Shown here: piece after piece, positions 55,759-64,000 of the stretch | Layout of the letters: every line of letters starts with the position of its first letter | Numbering within the stretch: the first letter of the stretch is position 1 | From: Mycolicibacterium iranicum | GTDB lineage: Bacteria > Actinomycetota > Actinomycetes > Mycobacteriales > Mycobacteriaceae | Direction: 5' to 3' | Assembly: GCF_001650495.1 (NCBI RefSeq) | Contig: NZ_LWCS01000022.1 | Coordinates: 1 to 64,000 of the forward strand | DNA: 64,000 nucleotides | Made by a program: the position numbers and the translations under genes | The notes under the pieces: model-generated | Seen by the model: the letters and a program-made list of their open reading frames with translations, nothing else | What the model was told of the DNA's origin: nothing | The model's database searches: none

Positions 55759-57133
55759 GAATGATGGCGGGTCTGCCGGCAGATCAAAGCTTGCACGAGC
55801 TGAGAAACAAAGCATTTACTGGGCAACTATTGTGCGGTTCGCCGGCGCGCCATTATCTGCATTAACTGGATTCATGGTGGCCGCCCTTATCATTCGGAGC
55901 ACAAGCCCAATCGAGTTTGGCATCATCAATATGATCGCGACGTCAGTCGCACTACTTCCATTCGCTGATCTTGGACTCGGGGCCGCGGTCACTACCGCTG
56001 CCGCCAATCTGGCCACAGGATCGCAAAGATCTGTTGAAGAATTCGTCGCTACAGTTGTGGCGGCTCTGAAGGTTCTGGCCGTTGTTGTGATTGCAATTGG
56101 CTTGCTCGCGGTGTGCGGGGCCGTGTTCGATCTTTGGGGCGAGCTTTTCGGTTTATCATTGAGTCGGCGCGATGAGTGGATTGTGGCTGGCGTATTCATC
56201 ACTTTTTCGTTAAGCGTGCCGCTTGGGCTTGGAGCCCGAGTGCTGATCGGAATTGGGAAGACGCACTTTGTCGCTGCGATGGCGCCTGCGATTTCAGTGG
56301 TCGTGCTCGCGTGGACTGTCGTCCTCGTTCACCTGGGATTGCCCCCCCTTACGTTAAGTATGCCGCCCATTCTGGCCGTCGTAATCGTGAACGGCTTTGG
56401 AGCCGCGATGGCATATCTTGCGCTAAGGAGAATTGGCGTCCGAGGCTGGTCTTCGGCAACAAAAGTCGAGGGAAAACTACTAGCCGGATCGTTCGCCATG
56501 TTGGTGATTATGGTCACCCTGCCTGCTGGGCTTCAATCAGGACGAATAACGATTTCTCATTTGGGTTCCGAAAGTGACTTGGCAAGATACTCGCTCGCAT
56601 TCCAATTATATGGAGCGGGGTACGCGGCAGTCGCTGCTGGCGGCGCTGCGTTGTGGCCGATCTTTGTAAAGCGAAGAAATGGAGTGAGAGCGACGCTGAA
56701 GCTGTGGCGCAATTCGCTGTTGCTTGGTGCACTAGTCGGCCTCATTGGACTTGCGGTTCTCACAATCACTGCACCACCCATTTCAGTGTTGATATCTGGG
56801 GGTTCGATTCGCGTCAGTCACGAATTGGGTTTACTTTTCGGAGCTCTATTTTTGGCACAAGCGGTGCACTTACCTAGCGGCATGATGCTAACTGTCCCGT
56901 CCGAGCTGAAGTGGCAGGCGTGGTGCAGCACCGTTACTGGGGGAGCTGCAATTGTCGCTGCGGTGTTGTTGGTTCCGGTCTTAGGTGCCAGCGGTGCCGT
57001 TCTCGCGGCGGCGTCAGCCGTAATTATGTTCCAGGTCATTCCAGACCTATTTTGGGGAGCAACTTTGGTAAGGCGTAGGCGGGGCTCGGCTTCGAGTGCG
57101 GTGAACAGCGAAATGGGGCAGCCAAGTGGATGA
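55745..57133 (+). CDS. Wzx-like oligosaccharide flippase
   Basis: A 462-residue polytopic membrane protein of the MOP/PST polysaccharide transporter family with about 12 to 14 membrane segments and sparse charge in them. The opening SIYWATIVRFAGAPLSALTGFMVAALIIRSTSPIEFGIINMI matches the first helix pair of Wzx proteins. It should move lipid-linked repeat units across the membrane. TTG 55745 is the likely start; ATG 55754 is an alternative. Confidence 0.85.
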   Translation: MRPDENDGGSAGRSKLARAEKQSIYWATIVRFAGAPLSALTGFMVAALIIRSTSPIEFGIINMIATSVALLPFADLGLGAAVTTAAANLATGSQRSVEEFVATVVAALKVLAVVVIAIGLLAVCGAVFDLWGELFGLSLSRRDEWIVAGVFITFSLSVPLGLGARVLIGIGKTHFVAAMAPAISVVVLAWTVVLVHLGLPPLTLSMPPILAVVIVNGFGAAMAYLALRRIGVRGWSSATKVEGKLLAGSFAMLVIMVTLPAGLQSGRITISHLGSESDLARYSLAFQLYGAGYAAVAAGGAALWPIFVKRRNGVRATLKLWRNSLLLGALVGLIGLAVLTITAPPISVLISGGSIRVSHELGLLFGALFLAQAVHLPSGMMLTVPSELKWQAWCSTVTGGAAIVAAVLLVPVLGASGAVLAAASAVIMFQVIPDLFWGATLVRRRRGSASSAVNSEMGQPSG

Positions 57134-58019
57134 CTTGAACGAGTACGTGGGTGGAAGCCGGCACCTTGTTCGCCGGTCGATGAAGACCTCAACGGATCCG
57201 TTGCTGTCAATAATCACTGTTACTTTCAATGATCGCGTCGCTTTGGAGTCGACACTCGCCAGCTGCCGCAGGCAACGTGGCGAGCGCGAAGACTGTGAGT
57301 TCATAGTTATCGACGGCGGCTCCACCGACGGTAGTCACGAGATAATTGGGACGTTTCATGATGTGATAACGGCGTATGCGTCGGAGCCAGACAGAGGTAT
57401 ATATGACGCGATGAACAAGGGCTTGGCGGCCGCATCTGGCACTTACGTAATGTACTTGAATGCTGGCGACGTTTGGGCTGATGAATCCTCGCTACAGGCG
57501 GTGCGCCAAGCGCTCGTCGACAATGAATCCTGCGAATGGCTTATTGGCGGAGCGGTGACTCTCGACGGTGGGAAATCGGCGCGACGAATCAAGAATATCC
57601 CGCACTCTTGGCTCCGCCATGCTTTCGGCATTCAGCCTCATTGTCACCAGTCGACTTTTGTTCGACGCGCCTTGATGTCATCGATTGGCGGTTTCAGCGA
57701 GGCATACGAGTTTGCTGGAGACTTCGATCTCATTCTCCGTATTGGCCTAATCGCTCCGCCTGCTTATTTAGATCGAGTGGTGGTCACATATGCTGGCGGG
57801 GGGGTAAGTGCAATTAACGGAGCAAAGATACCTAGGCTCCAACATCGCATTAGGTCTGACCGGTTTCAAATGAGTCCTATTGTGAGGACTTTAGATTTAA
57901 GTTACGTTCGCTATCAGTTGCTACGCCGGGGCTTGCACCCCTATGTAAGTCTTGTCAAAGGGCTTGTTCAATCTGAACGCAGAACTAGGTGTGAAACTGA
58001 AAGTCCTAACAACCATTAG
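57126..58019 (+). CDS. Glycosyltransferase family 2 protein
   Basis: A 297-residue GT-A protein. LSIITVTFNDRVALESTLASC, FIVIDGGSTDGS, SEPDRGIYDAMNKGLAAASGTYVMYLNAGD and the later QSTFVRR and EFAGDFDLILR segments show the conserved Asp motifs (DxD-like NAGD and ED-like). It adds a sugar to the lipid-linked repeat. The start GTG 57126 overlaps wzx; ATG 57180 (MKTSTDPL) is the likelier mature start by homology. Confidence 0.85.
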   Translation: MDDLNEYVGGSRHLVRRSMKTSTDPLLSIITVTFNDRVALESTLASCRRQRGEREDCEFIVIDGGSTDGSHEIIGTFHDVITAYASEPDRGIYDAMNKGLAAASGTYVMYLNAGDVWADESSLQAVRQALVDNESCEWLIGGAVTLDGGKSARRIKNIPHSWLRHAFGIQPHCHQSTFVRRALMSSIGGFSEAYEFAGDFDLILRIGLIAPPAYLDRVVVTYAGGGVSAINGAKIPRLQHRIRSDRFQMSPIVRTLDLSYVRYQLLRRGLHPYVSLVKGLVQSERRTRCETESPNNH

Positions 58020-58053
58020 TAGCATTCGGTGAGAAGTTCGGGAGGTAGAACCG

Positions 58054-58626
58054 ATGATTCGAGAGTCAGGTTTGCGGCGAGTCCTGCAGTCGGCGTACGC
58101 GGGAGTCTTACTGTACGCAACGTACTTGGTCGGGCGTATGCCTAGTAAATCAGTCCGAATATTTGCAGCGGAGCGCATTTTAGGCGTAGAAATTCACAAG
58201 ACTGCGCAGATTTACCGCTGGCGAGATCTTCGCAATGGTCCGGGCATTAGTATCGGTGCGGGCACAATAGTGGGAACTGACTGCACTTTGGACGGTCGAC
58301 TGGGGATATCGATCGGCCGCAGTGTAAATATTTCCAGCGAGGTGGCATTTTGGACGCTACAGCACGATAAGGACAGCCCCTCGTTCGCCACAAGGGGTGG
58401 GCCAATAACTGTAGGGGATCGGGCATGGGTAAGCTTCCGTGCCGTAATACTGCCCAATGTGTCTATTGGGGAAGGTGCGGTTATCGCCGCCGGGGCGGTC
58501 GTAACTAAAGATGTCCCCGCTTATACCGTTGTTGGGGGCATTCCCGCGAGACGGATCGGAGAGAGGAGTCGAGACGTTGACTATGAGTGGACGGATTCTC
58601 GCGTGCGCGCTCCCTGGTTCGTTTAA
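58054..58626 (+). CDS. Left-handed beta-helix acetyltransferase
   Basis: A 190-residue hexapeptide-repeat acyltransferase (WcaF/WbbJ type). Repeats of the [LIV]-G-x4 kind run from about residue 65 (ISIGAGTIVGTD) to GEGAVIAAGAVVTKDVPAYTVVGGIPAR, with the FWTLQHD His that serves catalysis. It probably O-acetylates a sugar of the polymer. It is the last plus-strand gene before the polymerase on the other strand. Confidence 0.82.
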   Translation: MIRESGLRRVLQSAYAGVLLYATYLVGRMPSKSVRIFAAERILGVEIHKTAQIYRWRDLRNGPGISIGAGTIVGTDCTLDGRLGISIGRSVNISSEVAFWTLQHDKDSPSFATRGGPITVGDRAWVSFRAVILPNVSIGEGAVIAAGAVVTKDVPAYTVVGGIPARRIGERSRDVDYEWTDSRVRAPWFV

Positions 58627-58654
58627 TTTGCTGGAGATTGTCCTGACGCGTGCA

Positions 58655-60010
58655 TTATCGGTAAGCTTCCGGTTCATCCGCTAATCGAGGTACCGTAGCC
58701 TTCGGCCTCGAGCAGGGGCTTAACGGGAGAAGTATTGCCAGCGCTAATACGCCGTAGCGAAGATTGGTGACGGGTGAGAAAGCCATATCCCAGAGTGCGA
58801 CGCAAGATGCCAGTATTCCTAGGGCCCCTATCGTGCCCCGCGCGGCGCCGGTCACCAGACCCCCGAGCAGCCTCCAGGTGATTACTCCTGAAAGGAGTAA
58901 GCCTGGAATGCCGAACAATAGCCAAAGGTCACCTATGATCGAGTGTAATTCGAGTCGATTGTCAAATAAGTATTCTTGAACATAAGGGTGGTCTCTGTCG
59001 ATTCCCAGTCCGACCAACCCGGCCAGCCCAGCCGAGACATCGGCCGTGTTAGGTACTACGCCCGGACCAAATCCGAAAGGTCTGGCCTGAAAGAGTTCGA
59101 AGCCGGCTGCCCACTCCGGCCGAGCGCCGACGATTAGAGTCACCTCGCCGTTGCGGGTTTGAACGACCGCTTGCTTGCGCAAAGATTCTCCCAGCCAGCC
59201 GCTTAATAGAGCGGTCGACGCAAGGAAGTACAGAGCGATTACCGATGCCGACATAACTGCGACAGTCCGCGTGTGGATACTACGGTTCGGATCTCGCCCC
59301 CATGGTGTCACAAGAACGGCGATTGCGGCGAGGATACTAAGCGCTGCGAAGCTGCGTGAATGTTCGATAATGCTGATACCAGCCAAGGCTGTGAGCGACA
59401 GAACGCTCTGGAGTCGAGAACGCGCTACTGCGAGCAAAAGCATCGCAACTGGGAATGCGAATGCGTATTTCCAAGGGTTCGCAGCCGTGGCCGTCGCTTG
59501 GCTGACGACCGCTTCGGCAATGAGGCCGATGGCGTACAAAGCTGCGGTAGTTGGCGTTCCAATTACTGAGCGCGACCACAGGAGCACATAAAGCGTGACC
59601 CCGGTAGTGAAAATGAGTAAAAGTATACGGATTTCGAGTCGCTGGTTCAGTGAACGGCTCAGCTCACCCGCGGTTATGCTGGCGAGGATGGGGCCGAAGG
59701 CGAGACAGGTCGCCCAGAGTGAAAGTAAAAGTTTAGTCCCTCGGTATTTCGTAGCAGCTGGCAGAGCAATTGGAGCGAGAATTAAACCGATGACGGCGCC
59801 GACGCTGAGAGTGGAAGCGCCTACGGAGCTCAGCGGTAGTAGCGGCACAAGCAGAATGATCGCGATTCGCTGAGGGTCGGGCTGTCGTCGCAAGCTCGCT
59901 ATGTGACGATGGGACTGGAGGCTTGAAGTCATGGTCATTCCGTTGACATGGTTGTTGAGGCGAGGACGAGCTTGAACGCCGGTCGGCATCGCGGCAGTGC
60001 CCTCCCTCAT
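58655..60010 (-). CDS. Wzy-like polysaccharide polymerase / O-antigen ligase family protein
   Basis: A 451-residue membrane protein with about 10-12 segments and a large loop containing ARPEWAAGFELFQARPFGFGPG and DHPYVQEYLFDNRLELHSIIGDLWLLFGIPGLL, both characteristic of the Wzy_C O-antigen ligase/polymerase family. It should join exported repeat units into polymer. Starts at 60010, 59989 or later ATG codons are possible; the first is used. It runs opposite to the neighbours. Confidence 0.83.
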   Translation of the reverse strand: MREGTAAMPTGVQARPRLNNHVNGMTMTSSLQSHRHIASLRRQPDPQRIAIILLVPLLPLSSVGASTLSVGAVIGLILAPIALPAATKYRGTKLLLSLWATCLAFGPILASITAGELSRSLNQRLEIRILLLIFTTGVTLYVLLWSRSVIGTPTTAALYAIGLIAEAVVSQATATAANPWKYAFAFPVAMLLLAVARSRLQSVLSLTALAGISIIEHSRSFAALSILAAIAVLVTPWGRDPNRSIHTRTVAVMSASVIALYFLASTALLSGWLGESLRKQAVVQTRNGEVTLIVGARPEWAAGFELFQARPFGFGPGVVPNTADVSAGLAGLVGLGIDRDHPYVQEYLFDNRLELHSIIGDLWLLFGIPGLLLSGVITWRLLGGLVTGAARGTIGALGILASCVALWDMAFSPVTNLRYGVLALAILLPLSPCSRPKATVPRLADEPEAYR

Positions 60011-60113
60011 AGTGATTAGAGTACTTAGTGGCTGTGATGTCTAGCTAGAGGGTTTGCTGCACGGATAGGTGACATCTTGACCTGACCTACCTGTTGGGTT
60101 CCAGTCGTGGTGG

Positions 60114-60383
60114 CTAACTGACGGCGGTAAGGGTGTCGTTGTTGAAGGATAGTTCGTACTCGATCGGGGTGCGGTAGATCAGCGGCGAGTGGCGCGGCTG
60201 ACTGGAGATATTGCTATTTGGGTTGGAACCGGCATCAACGAGGCGCGTAGTACCCGTCGTGAAATCCAGCTCGAAGTTTTGGTGATCGTGAAAATCATGG
60301 CGATCGATCGTAATAGCCGGATACCGTTCATTGCTTTCCTGAAGATGGTAAGTGCAATGGCTGGTCTTGTTTGAGAATGGCAA
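60114..60383 (-). pseudogene. Transposase C-terminal remnant, IS3 family type
   Basis: The last codons before the stop at 60114 read PRHSPLIYRTPIEYELSFN, matching the RHSxLxYRTPxEYE signature at the C-terminus of IS3-type OrfB transposases (INxxxxRRxHSALGYRTPxEY). The rest of the transposase is missing: upstream frame shows no DDE motif. Flanking 60011-60113 may hold the worn end of the element. Confidence 0.6.
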
Positions 60384-60697
60384 CCAGCGGATGATTTGGC
60401 GAAAAGCAGCGATTTGATGGCGCGCGCAGCAAAGGTACTGGGAACGGCCCCCGCAAGTCGGCCCGAGTACATCCGTATCACGGCAAGGCTATCGACTTCA
60501 TGGTTCCCCCGACATGCTTGTTAGATGAGTTCTGCCGTGGCGACTGCTGGGCGTCGAGTATGTATCTGTGGCCCCGCGCCACCGGCCCTGCAGCACATCC
60601 CTGATCAGTGCTTCGTCTCCAACTTTTGCTCAGTGTGGCAGGGCCGACACCACGGAGTTCGGCGTGTCTCTGGTGATCTGACATAGTTGCGCCGATA
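60384..60697. other. Intergenic region, possible mobile-element debris
   Basis: About 310 bp between the transposase remnant and the phosphatase gene. No frame with recognisable family features. The adjoining remnant makes further element debris likely, but no terminal inverted repeat was identified. Confidence 0.35.
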
Positions 60698-61285
60698 GTG
60701 GGCGCGCTGCGCTGGTGTGGATATCCAGCACGCTTAAAGTTAAGGAGAGTTAATCTGCGGCTGCTTTTTGTTTGCACAGGGAACATTTGTCGATCGCCGA
60801 CGGCGGAGCGACTGTCCGTTGCATTCTTGGCGCAGCGCCAGGCCTTGGGCTTAACGGTATTGAGCGCGGGCACGCAAGCGTCTGTTGGGCATCCAGTCCA
60901 CCATGAGGCTGCTCGTGCACTGGAACATTTGGGCGGCGACGCTGAGGGTTTTCGAGCCCGGCAGCTGACGCCAAAGCTCGCGTCGTCGTGCGATCTGATC
61001 ATTGCTATGACGAAAGCGCACCGGGACAATATTTTGGAACGTTCGCCGCGGCTGCTTCGCCGTACCTTCACCTTGGCGGAAGTGTCACTACTGGCGTCAG
61101 ATAAGGGCGCACAGTTCGTCGATGATCTGGCCGCGCTGCGACCTTCCTTGGGCGGAGAGGTACTCCGGGACGTCGAGGATCCGATAGGTAGAGAGCCGGA
61201 GTTTTTTGCGGCGATCGCCGGGCAGATCATGAGCCTTCTACCCCCGGTGCTGGACCTTTGTTGCAGAGAAGTGGCCTTGCGATGA
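60698..61285 (+). CDS. Low-molecular-weight protein-tyrosine phosphatase
   Basis: The active-site loop CTGNICRS (C-x5-R) at the N-terminus and DVEDPIG near the C-terminus (with the general acid Asp) define this family; the conserved length is about 175 residues. The frame can start at GTG 60698, used here, but AAGGAGAG at 60742-60749 stands in front of a CTG at 60755 that gives LRLLFVCTGN, the normal N-terminus. No ATG or TTG lies between. It probably dephosphorylates the Wzz/BY-kinase. Confidence 0.85.
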   Translation: MGALRWCGYPARLKLRRVNLRLLFVCTGNICRSPTAERLSVAFLAQRQALGLTVLSAGTQASVGHPVHHEAARALEHLGGDAEGFRARQLTPKLASSCDLIIAMTKAHRDNILERSPRLLRRTFTLAEVSLLASDKGAQFVDDLAALRPSLGGEVLRDVEDPIGREPEFFAAIAGQIMSLLPPVLDLCCREVALR

Positions 61286-61560
61286 CATCACTGCGTGGAC
61301 GACTCACCTCAGCTGCTTCGAGATGCAGTAGTGCTTAAGGGCACGTCGTGGTGAAAGCGCGGCGCCGGTGCTTCGTTGAAACGAGGTCCGAGCAAGCATC
61401 GACCCCGCCATGCTCGAAGATGCCTCTTCGGGTACTTAGCGGATCTGCATCCGCGTGTCTATTTTGTTACGTTGCTGAGCGAACATCTGGTTCCGGTTGA
61501 GAAGTCCGTCAGGATTGGGATAAAGTTCCTGCCCAAGGGGTTGAACGTCTGGGGGGGCAC
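61286..61560. other. Intergenic region
   Basis: A 275-bp gap between the phosphatase and the initiating transferase gene. The GGGGGGG run before ATG 61561 may help ribosome binding. No gene seen. Confidence 0.4.
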
Positions 61561-63066
61561 ATGACGGCAGTGAATGATCAGCTGGAAGTCGCAGCAAACA
61601 TCGCACCGATACCGGCGAAGGTCCCGGCGTGGCAACGGGGGTATGCACGCCGGCTCATCGTGGTGGACACGATCGGTGTTGCTTTTGCTGTGGGTCTCGC
61701 GCAGTGGCTGCGATTCGGGGGCCTCGGTGGCGATGTTTCGGCGGTAGGCGGCCCGACCTTCGGCAGCCTCGATTACATCGTTGTGTCTGCGGGGATCGCC
61801 GCTCTGTGGCTGGCAGCGCTGTCAATCAATAATTCCCGATCAACGCGTGTCATCGGGTCCGGGGCCGAGGAGTACCGGCGCGTTTGGTTGGCCACGCTGT
61901 CAGTCTTCGGCGGTGTAGCCATTATCTCAATGCTGTTCAAGCTGGAGATAGCGCGCGGGTATCTGATGATCGCCCTACCAGCCGGTCTTCTGTTTCTCGG
62001 TCTGTTCCGATGGATTGCGAGGCAACTGGTCATTCGGGCTCGCGATAAGCGCGGCCATTGCATCACCCGCGTGCTGGTGGTCGGCAGTCCTTCAGCAGTC
62101 CGCGACCTGACGTCCTCCCTGGCACGAGATGTCGGATCCGAGTACGAGGTCGTAGGCGCGTGCGTGCCTGGTCCGTTGTTGCGGACGAAGATCGACGTCC
62201 CTGGCGTGGGGAGCATCCCGACATTCGGTGATGAATCGAACGTTGTAGGAGCCGTCACAGCGACGAACAGCAATGCAGTTGCCGTCACAGCTACCGAGCG
62301 TCTCAACGGCCGCGGTATTCGCGACCTCTCGTGGGAGTTGGAGAAGCTGGACATTGACCTCCTGGTCGCGCCGGGCGTCGTCGACATCGCCGGGCCCCGA
62401 CTCCAGATGCGTCCCGTCTCCGGTCTCCCGTTGATTCACGTCGAAAAGCCTCAGTATCACGGTGCGAAGCGTTTCCAGAAGCGACTGTTCGACATCACGT
62501 TCTCCAGCGCCGTGCTCCTGTTTGGTCTCCCGCTACTGATCCCAGTCGCTATTGCGATCAAACTGACCAGCCGGGGTCCGGTCTTCTACCGGTCGGAGCG
62601 CATCGGCCTGGATGGCAACCCGTTCCAGATGATCAAGTTCCGCACCATGGTCGACGGCGCGGACAAGATGGTCGACAAGCTCGCAGCGCACAACGAGTGC
62701 GAAGGCGGAGTGCTCTTCAAGATCCGTGAGGATCCACGCGTCACCCCCATTGGAAAACTGTTGCGTAAGTACAGCATCGACGAGTTGCCACAGTTCATCA
62801 ATGTCCTCAAACGTGACATGAGCGTGGTGGGTCCTCGTCCTCCACTGGCCAAAGAGGTCAAGACGTATGACGACTACGCCAAGCGTCGCTTGTTGGTTCG
62901 TCCCGGAATCACTGGCCTGTGGCAGGTCAGTGGACGTTCCGACTTGTCCTGGGAGGACTCGGTTCGTCTCGACCTCTTCTATGTCGAGAATTGGTCAATG
63001 ATCGCGGATCTCCTGATTTCAGTGAAGACGGTCAAGGCGGTCTTCGGGCACTCGGGGGCTTACTGA
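61561..63066 (+). CDS. Polyprenyl glycosylphosphotransferase (initiating sugar transferase)
   Basis: A 501-residue WcaJ/CpsE-type enzyme with N-terminal membrane segments (about residues 30-150), a middle domain and the C-terminal sugar-transferase domain (FQKRLFDITFSSAVLLFGLPLLIPVAIAIKLTS, then FRTMVDGADKM, YSIDELPQFINVL, and VGPRPPL). It moves a hexose phosphate onto undecaprenyl phosphate, starting each repeat unit. GC content here returns to the genome average. Downstream comes a cis-prenyltransferase gene. Confidence 0.9.
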   Translation: MTAVNDQLEVAANIAPIPAKVPAWQRGYARRLIVVDTIGVAFAVGLAQWLRFGGLGGDVSAVGGPTFGSLDYIVVSAGIAALWLAALSINNSRSTRVIGSGAEEYRRVWLATLSVFGGVAIISMLFKLEIARGYLMIALPAGLLFLGLFRWIARQLVIRARDKRGHCITRVLVVGSPSAVRDLTSSLARDVGSEYEVVGACVPGPLLRTKIDVPGVGSIPTFGDESNVVGAVTATNSNAVAVTATERLNGRGIRDLSWELEKLDIDLLVAPGVVDIAGPRLQMRPVSGLPLIHVEKPQYHGAKRFQKRLFDITFSSAVLLFGLPLLIPVAIAIKLTSRGPVFYRSERIGLDGNPFQMIKFRTMVDGADKMVDKLAAHNECEGGVLFKIREDPRVTPIGKLLRKYSIDELPQFINVLKRDMSVVGPRPPLAKEVKTYDDYAKRRLLVRPGITGLWQVSGRSDLSWEDSVRLDLFYVENWSMIADLLISVKTVKAVFGHSGAY

Positions 63067-63424
63067 GGCTCCTCGCCTCCACTGTGCAAGTTCAGCCAAC
63101 CTCGATTGTCGGCCCATCGACGGTTTCGGTAGGCATGGCAATCGAGGGACTCCTCCGGCTGAATAGTCCATAGCTTCTTCTAGATCGACCGTGCTCGTGT
63201 AGCTGAGCATGCAGTGCAGTCTGCGCCGGCTGCGTGGCGGCTTAAAGTAGCTCCGGACGCGTCAACGCCTGAGATCTCGATCGGTTTCGCCATTAGCGGA
63301 TGGCGCTGATCGAATTACCGCTGTGTGATCTAAAAGGTTGGATAGCAGTGCATTTCTGCGATGCTTGCTGGTGAAAGCACCCCATAAGCTACATTTGCTA
63401 TGGGGGTAATAGTTGGGGGATTTT
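63067..63424. other. Intergenic region upstream of the cis-prenyltransferase gene
   Basis: A 358-bp gap. CCTCGATTG (63100-63108) and CAATCGAGG (63139-63147) form a 9-bp inverted repeat with a 30-nt loop that may end transcription of the glycosylphosphotransferase gene. No gene seen otherwise. Confidence 0.45.
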
Positions 63425-64000
63425 ATGAAACCAACGCATGTTGGCTTGATCCCTGATGGCTTGCGCCGCTGGGCGGACGCGAATGGGACTACCTTGACGG
63501 AGTCTTACCTCCGTGGCGCCCGAAAGGTCGTCGAGCTCTTGCTCGCACTGAAGCGCAACGACGTGCAGACGGTGTCGGTCTACAACTTGAGTCGTGCCAA
63601 CCTGGCCCGTCCCAGCGCCGAGCTCGGCGCCGTCTACGCGGCGTCGATCGAGTTCTTCACAGAGCTGATTCCCGCCCACTTTGATCTCGGCGACTGCACC
63701 GTGCGGCTACATGGTGATCGGAGCCTGCTTCCCGCCGAGTATGTGGCCGCGGCGCAGGCGCTCGAGGCGGCCACCACGGATGGCGGCTTCCGCATCAACA
63801 TCCTGGCGGCGTACGACGCTGTCGACGAATTGCGTGCTGCGCACGCCCGGGCGCAGCGGGAGGGCTGCGACATCGCTGCGGCGTTCGACATCCCCGAGGT
63901 CGACCTCGTCATCCGAACGACATCCGAGCCGCTCCTCAGTGGGTTCCTCCCATTGCAGAGCCAGTACGCCGAACTCGTGTTCCTGACGACGCCGCTCAAC
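63425..64000 (+). CDS. cis-Prenyltransferase (undecaprenyl diphosphate synthase family), partial
   Basis: The frame from ATG 63425 stays open to the edge, 192 codons, so the protein is cut at the C-terminus. It matches the family order: HVGLIPDGLRRWA (Asp11 for diphosphate binding; the usual MDGNxRWA with Asn changed to Leu), the helix YLRGARKVVELL, a RLHGDR segment, YDAVDELR where YGGRxE is normal, and DLVIRTTSEPLLSGFLPLQSQYAEL near the C-terminus. It may make or modify a polyprenyl carrier for the polysaccharide, or have diverged to another prenyl product. Confidence 0.8.
   Translation, partial: MKPTHVGLIPDGLRRWADANGTTLTESYLRGARKVVELLLALKRNDVQTVSVYNLSRANLARPSAELGAVYAASIEFFTELIPAHFDLGDCTVRLHGDRSLLPAEYVAAAQALEAATTDGGFRINILAAYDAVDELRAAHARAQREGCDIAAAFDIPEVDLVIRTTSEPLLSGFLPLQSQYAELVFLTTPLN

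Overview
The window is high-GC actinobacterial DNA from a Mycobacterium, most probably a rapid grower (Mycolicibacterium type). The evidence is gene order: nei2-lhr, pcd/DUF1338-lrpA-lat, usfY-rsbW-sigF, accA3, a SufE-like gene, sseA, maf, accE5 and accD5 follow the order of M. tuberculosis Rv3297 back to Rv3280, with extra genes inserted. Secreted heme-binding and MTB12-like proteins, frequent ATGA/GTGA overlaps and leaderless-looking starts fit the same group. Assignments rest on reading translated sequence and recalled families; no database search was run.

Layout. 0-6.4 kb: an SDR oxidoreductase, a TetR/enoyl-CoA hydratase operon, a divergent ferredoxin-reductase/acyl-CoA desaturase pair (DesA3 type), a secreted MTB12-like protein and a DUF559-type protein, punctuated by five copies of a 63-bp inverted-repeat element. 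6.4-11.7 kb: nei2 and lhr (DNA repair). 11.8-21.7 kb: accessory genes: a MalT/LuxR-type ATPase regulator, a compact four-gene operon built around a DyP-type peroxidase, a palindrome-rich divergent promoter region, a Gly/Pro-repeat secreted protein, two tandem hemophore-like proteins, TetR/P450 and an SDR. 21.8-26.5 kb: lysine catabolism (lat, pcd, DUF1338 oxygenase, lrpA). 26.4-30.3 kb: the SigF stress locus with rsbW, sigF, usfY, a CsbD-like protein, a STAS protein, a 42-residue membrane protein and four SigF-like promoters. 30.6-41.7 kb: MobA-like transferase, accA3, a diguanylate cyclase, SufE-like/sseA, an AT3 acyltransferase, a tandem pair of secreted proteins, maf, accE5 and accD5.

42.2-64 kb: beyond accD5 the conserved order stops (birA, next in M. 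tuberculosis, is absent) and a less GC-rich polysaccharide island begins. It carries a DUF4012 protein, a fused Wzz/tyrosine kinase, nucleotide-sugar dehydrogenase, epimerase, GDP-fucose-synthase-like protein, methyltransferase, WecG-type and four other glycosyltransferases, a Wzx-like flippase, an acetyltransferase, a Wzy-like polymerase, a low-molecular-weight tyrosine phosphatase, an initiating polyprenyl glycosylphosphotransferase, a transposase remnant, and at the window edge a divergent cis-prenyltransferase. Together these would build, export, polymerise and regulate an acidic, probably acetylated, surface heteropolysaccharide by a Wzx/Wzy-type route.

No rRNA, tRNA, CRISPR array or intact insertion sequence was recognised.
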